DNA of 64,000 nt from Aradus depressus (Eukaryota > Arthropoda > Insecta > Hemiptera > Aradidae): NCBI GenBank assembly GCA_963662175.1, contig OY759222.1:6616713-6680712 (forward strand), written 5' to 3'. Every line of letters starts with the position of its first letter. The stretch's first letter is position 1. The position numbers and the translations under genes were made by a program. Of this stretch, positions 63,917 to 64,000 are shown in pieces. Under the pieces are notes generated by a model. The model ran no database searches. It saw only the letters and a list, made by a program, of their open reading frames with translations, and was not told the DNA's origin.

Positions 63917-64000
63917 GTTGTGATGTGGCCTTTAGAGGACTCTAGTGTCAGTATGATGTGACTTTGAGATGGTGGAGGAGAGAGGGAGTGAGTGATCTGT
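63917..64000. mobile_element. MITE-1, cut by the window end
   Basis: 'gatgtggcctttagaggact' and 'gagagggagtgagtgatctgt' fit MITE-1 with the middle mostly deleted. It follows a DR-1 copy, as at two other loci. It continues beyond the window. Confidence 0.6.

Overview
This window reads as AT-rich nuclear DNA from an animal, most likely an insect. A hemipteran is a reasonable guess from the repeat style, but the sequence does not prove it. I found no host gene that I can support. Almost everything recognisable is mobile DNA: a young intact Ty3/Gypsy retrotransposon, decayed LINEs of at least three kinds, two tRNA-derived SINE families, deletion derivatives of piggyBac, PIF/Harbinger, mariner and pogo transposons, long foldback elements, MITEs, minisatellites, and two abundant unclassified dispersed repeats (called DR-1 and DR-2 here).

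Layout. 0-9 kb: SINE copies, a Jockey-like LINE end, an RNase H-bearing LINE end, one tandem array and long AT-rich spacers. 9-15 kb: a DR-1 copy split by two foldbacks, then a piggyBac derivative (13.8-14.7 kb). 15-27 kb: DR-2 copies, a 105-bp tandem array, a solo foldback arm, SINE-A fragments, a TA-flanked MITE and Jockey-like LINE ends. 27-35 kb: a MITE with 8-bp flanking repeats, a DR-2 copy split by a Harbinger derivative and a 0.5-kb near-palindrome, more DR-1/DR-2, and MITE-1 and SINE-B copies. 36-40 kb: SINE-A with a 13-bp target duplication next to a second piggyBac derivative, a LINE 3' fragment and a pogo transposase tail.

40.4-44.6 kb: the one intact gene, a 1308-codon Gag-Pol of a 4230-bp Gypsy element. 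It has identical 140-bp LTRs and a 5-bp target duplication, and it sits inside an older DR-2 copy. 45-57 kb: LINE, Harbinger and mariner remnants, a 31-bp minisatellite and an 820-bp foldback. 57-64 kb: a 24-bp minisatellite interrupted by a LINE 3' fragment flanked by a 149-bp perfect direct repeat, a SINE-A/SINE-B composite, and a pogo derivative nested in DR-1.

Only the Gypsy element looks capable of autonomous activity. Nested insertions give relative ages: DR-1 and DR-2 copies are old targets, the DNA transposon derivatives and foldbacks entered them later, and the Gypsy insertion is probably the most recent event. Repeat names and boundaries come from comparing copies by eye within this window. 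No database search was possible.
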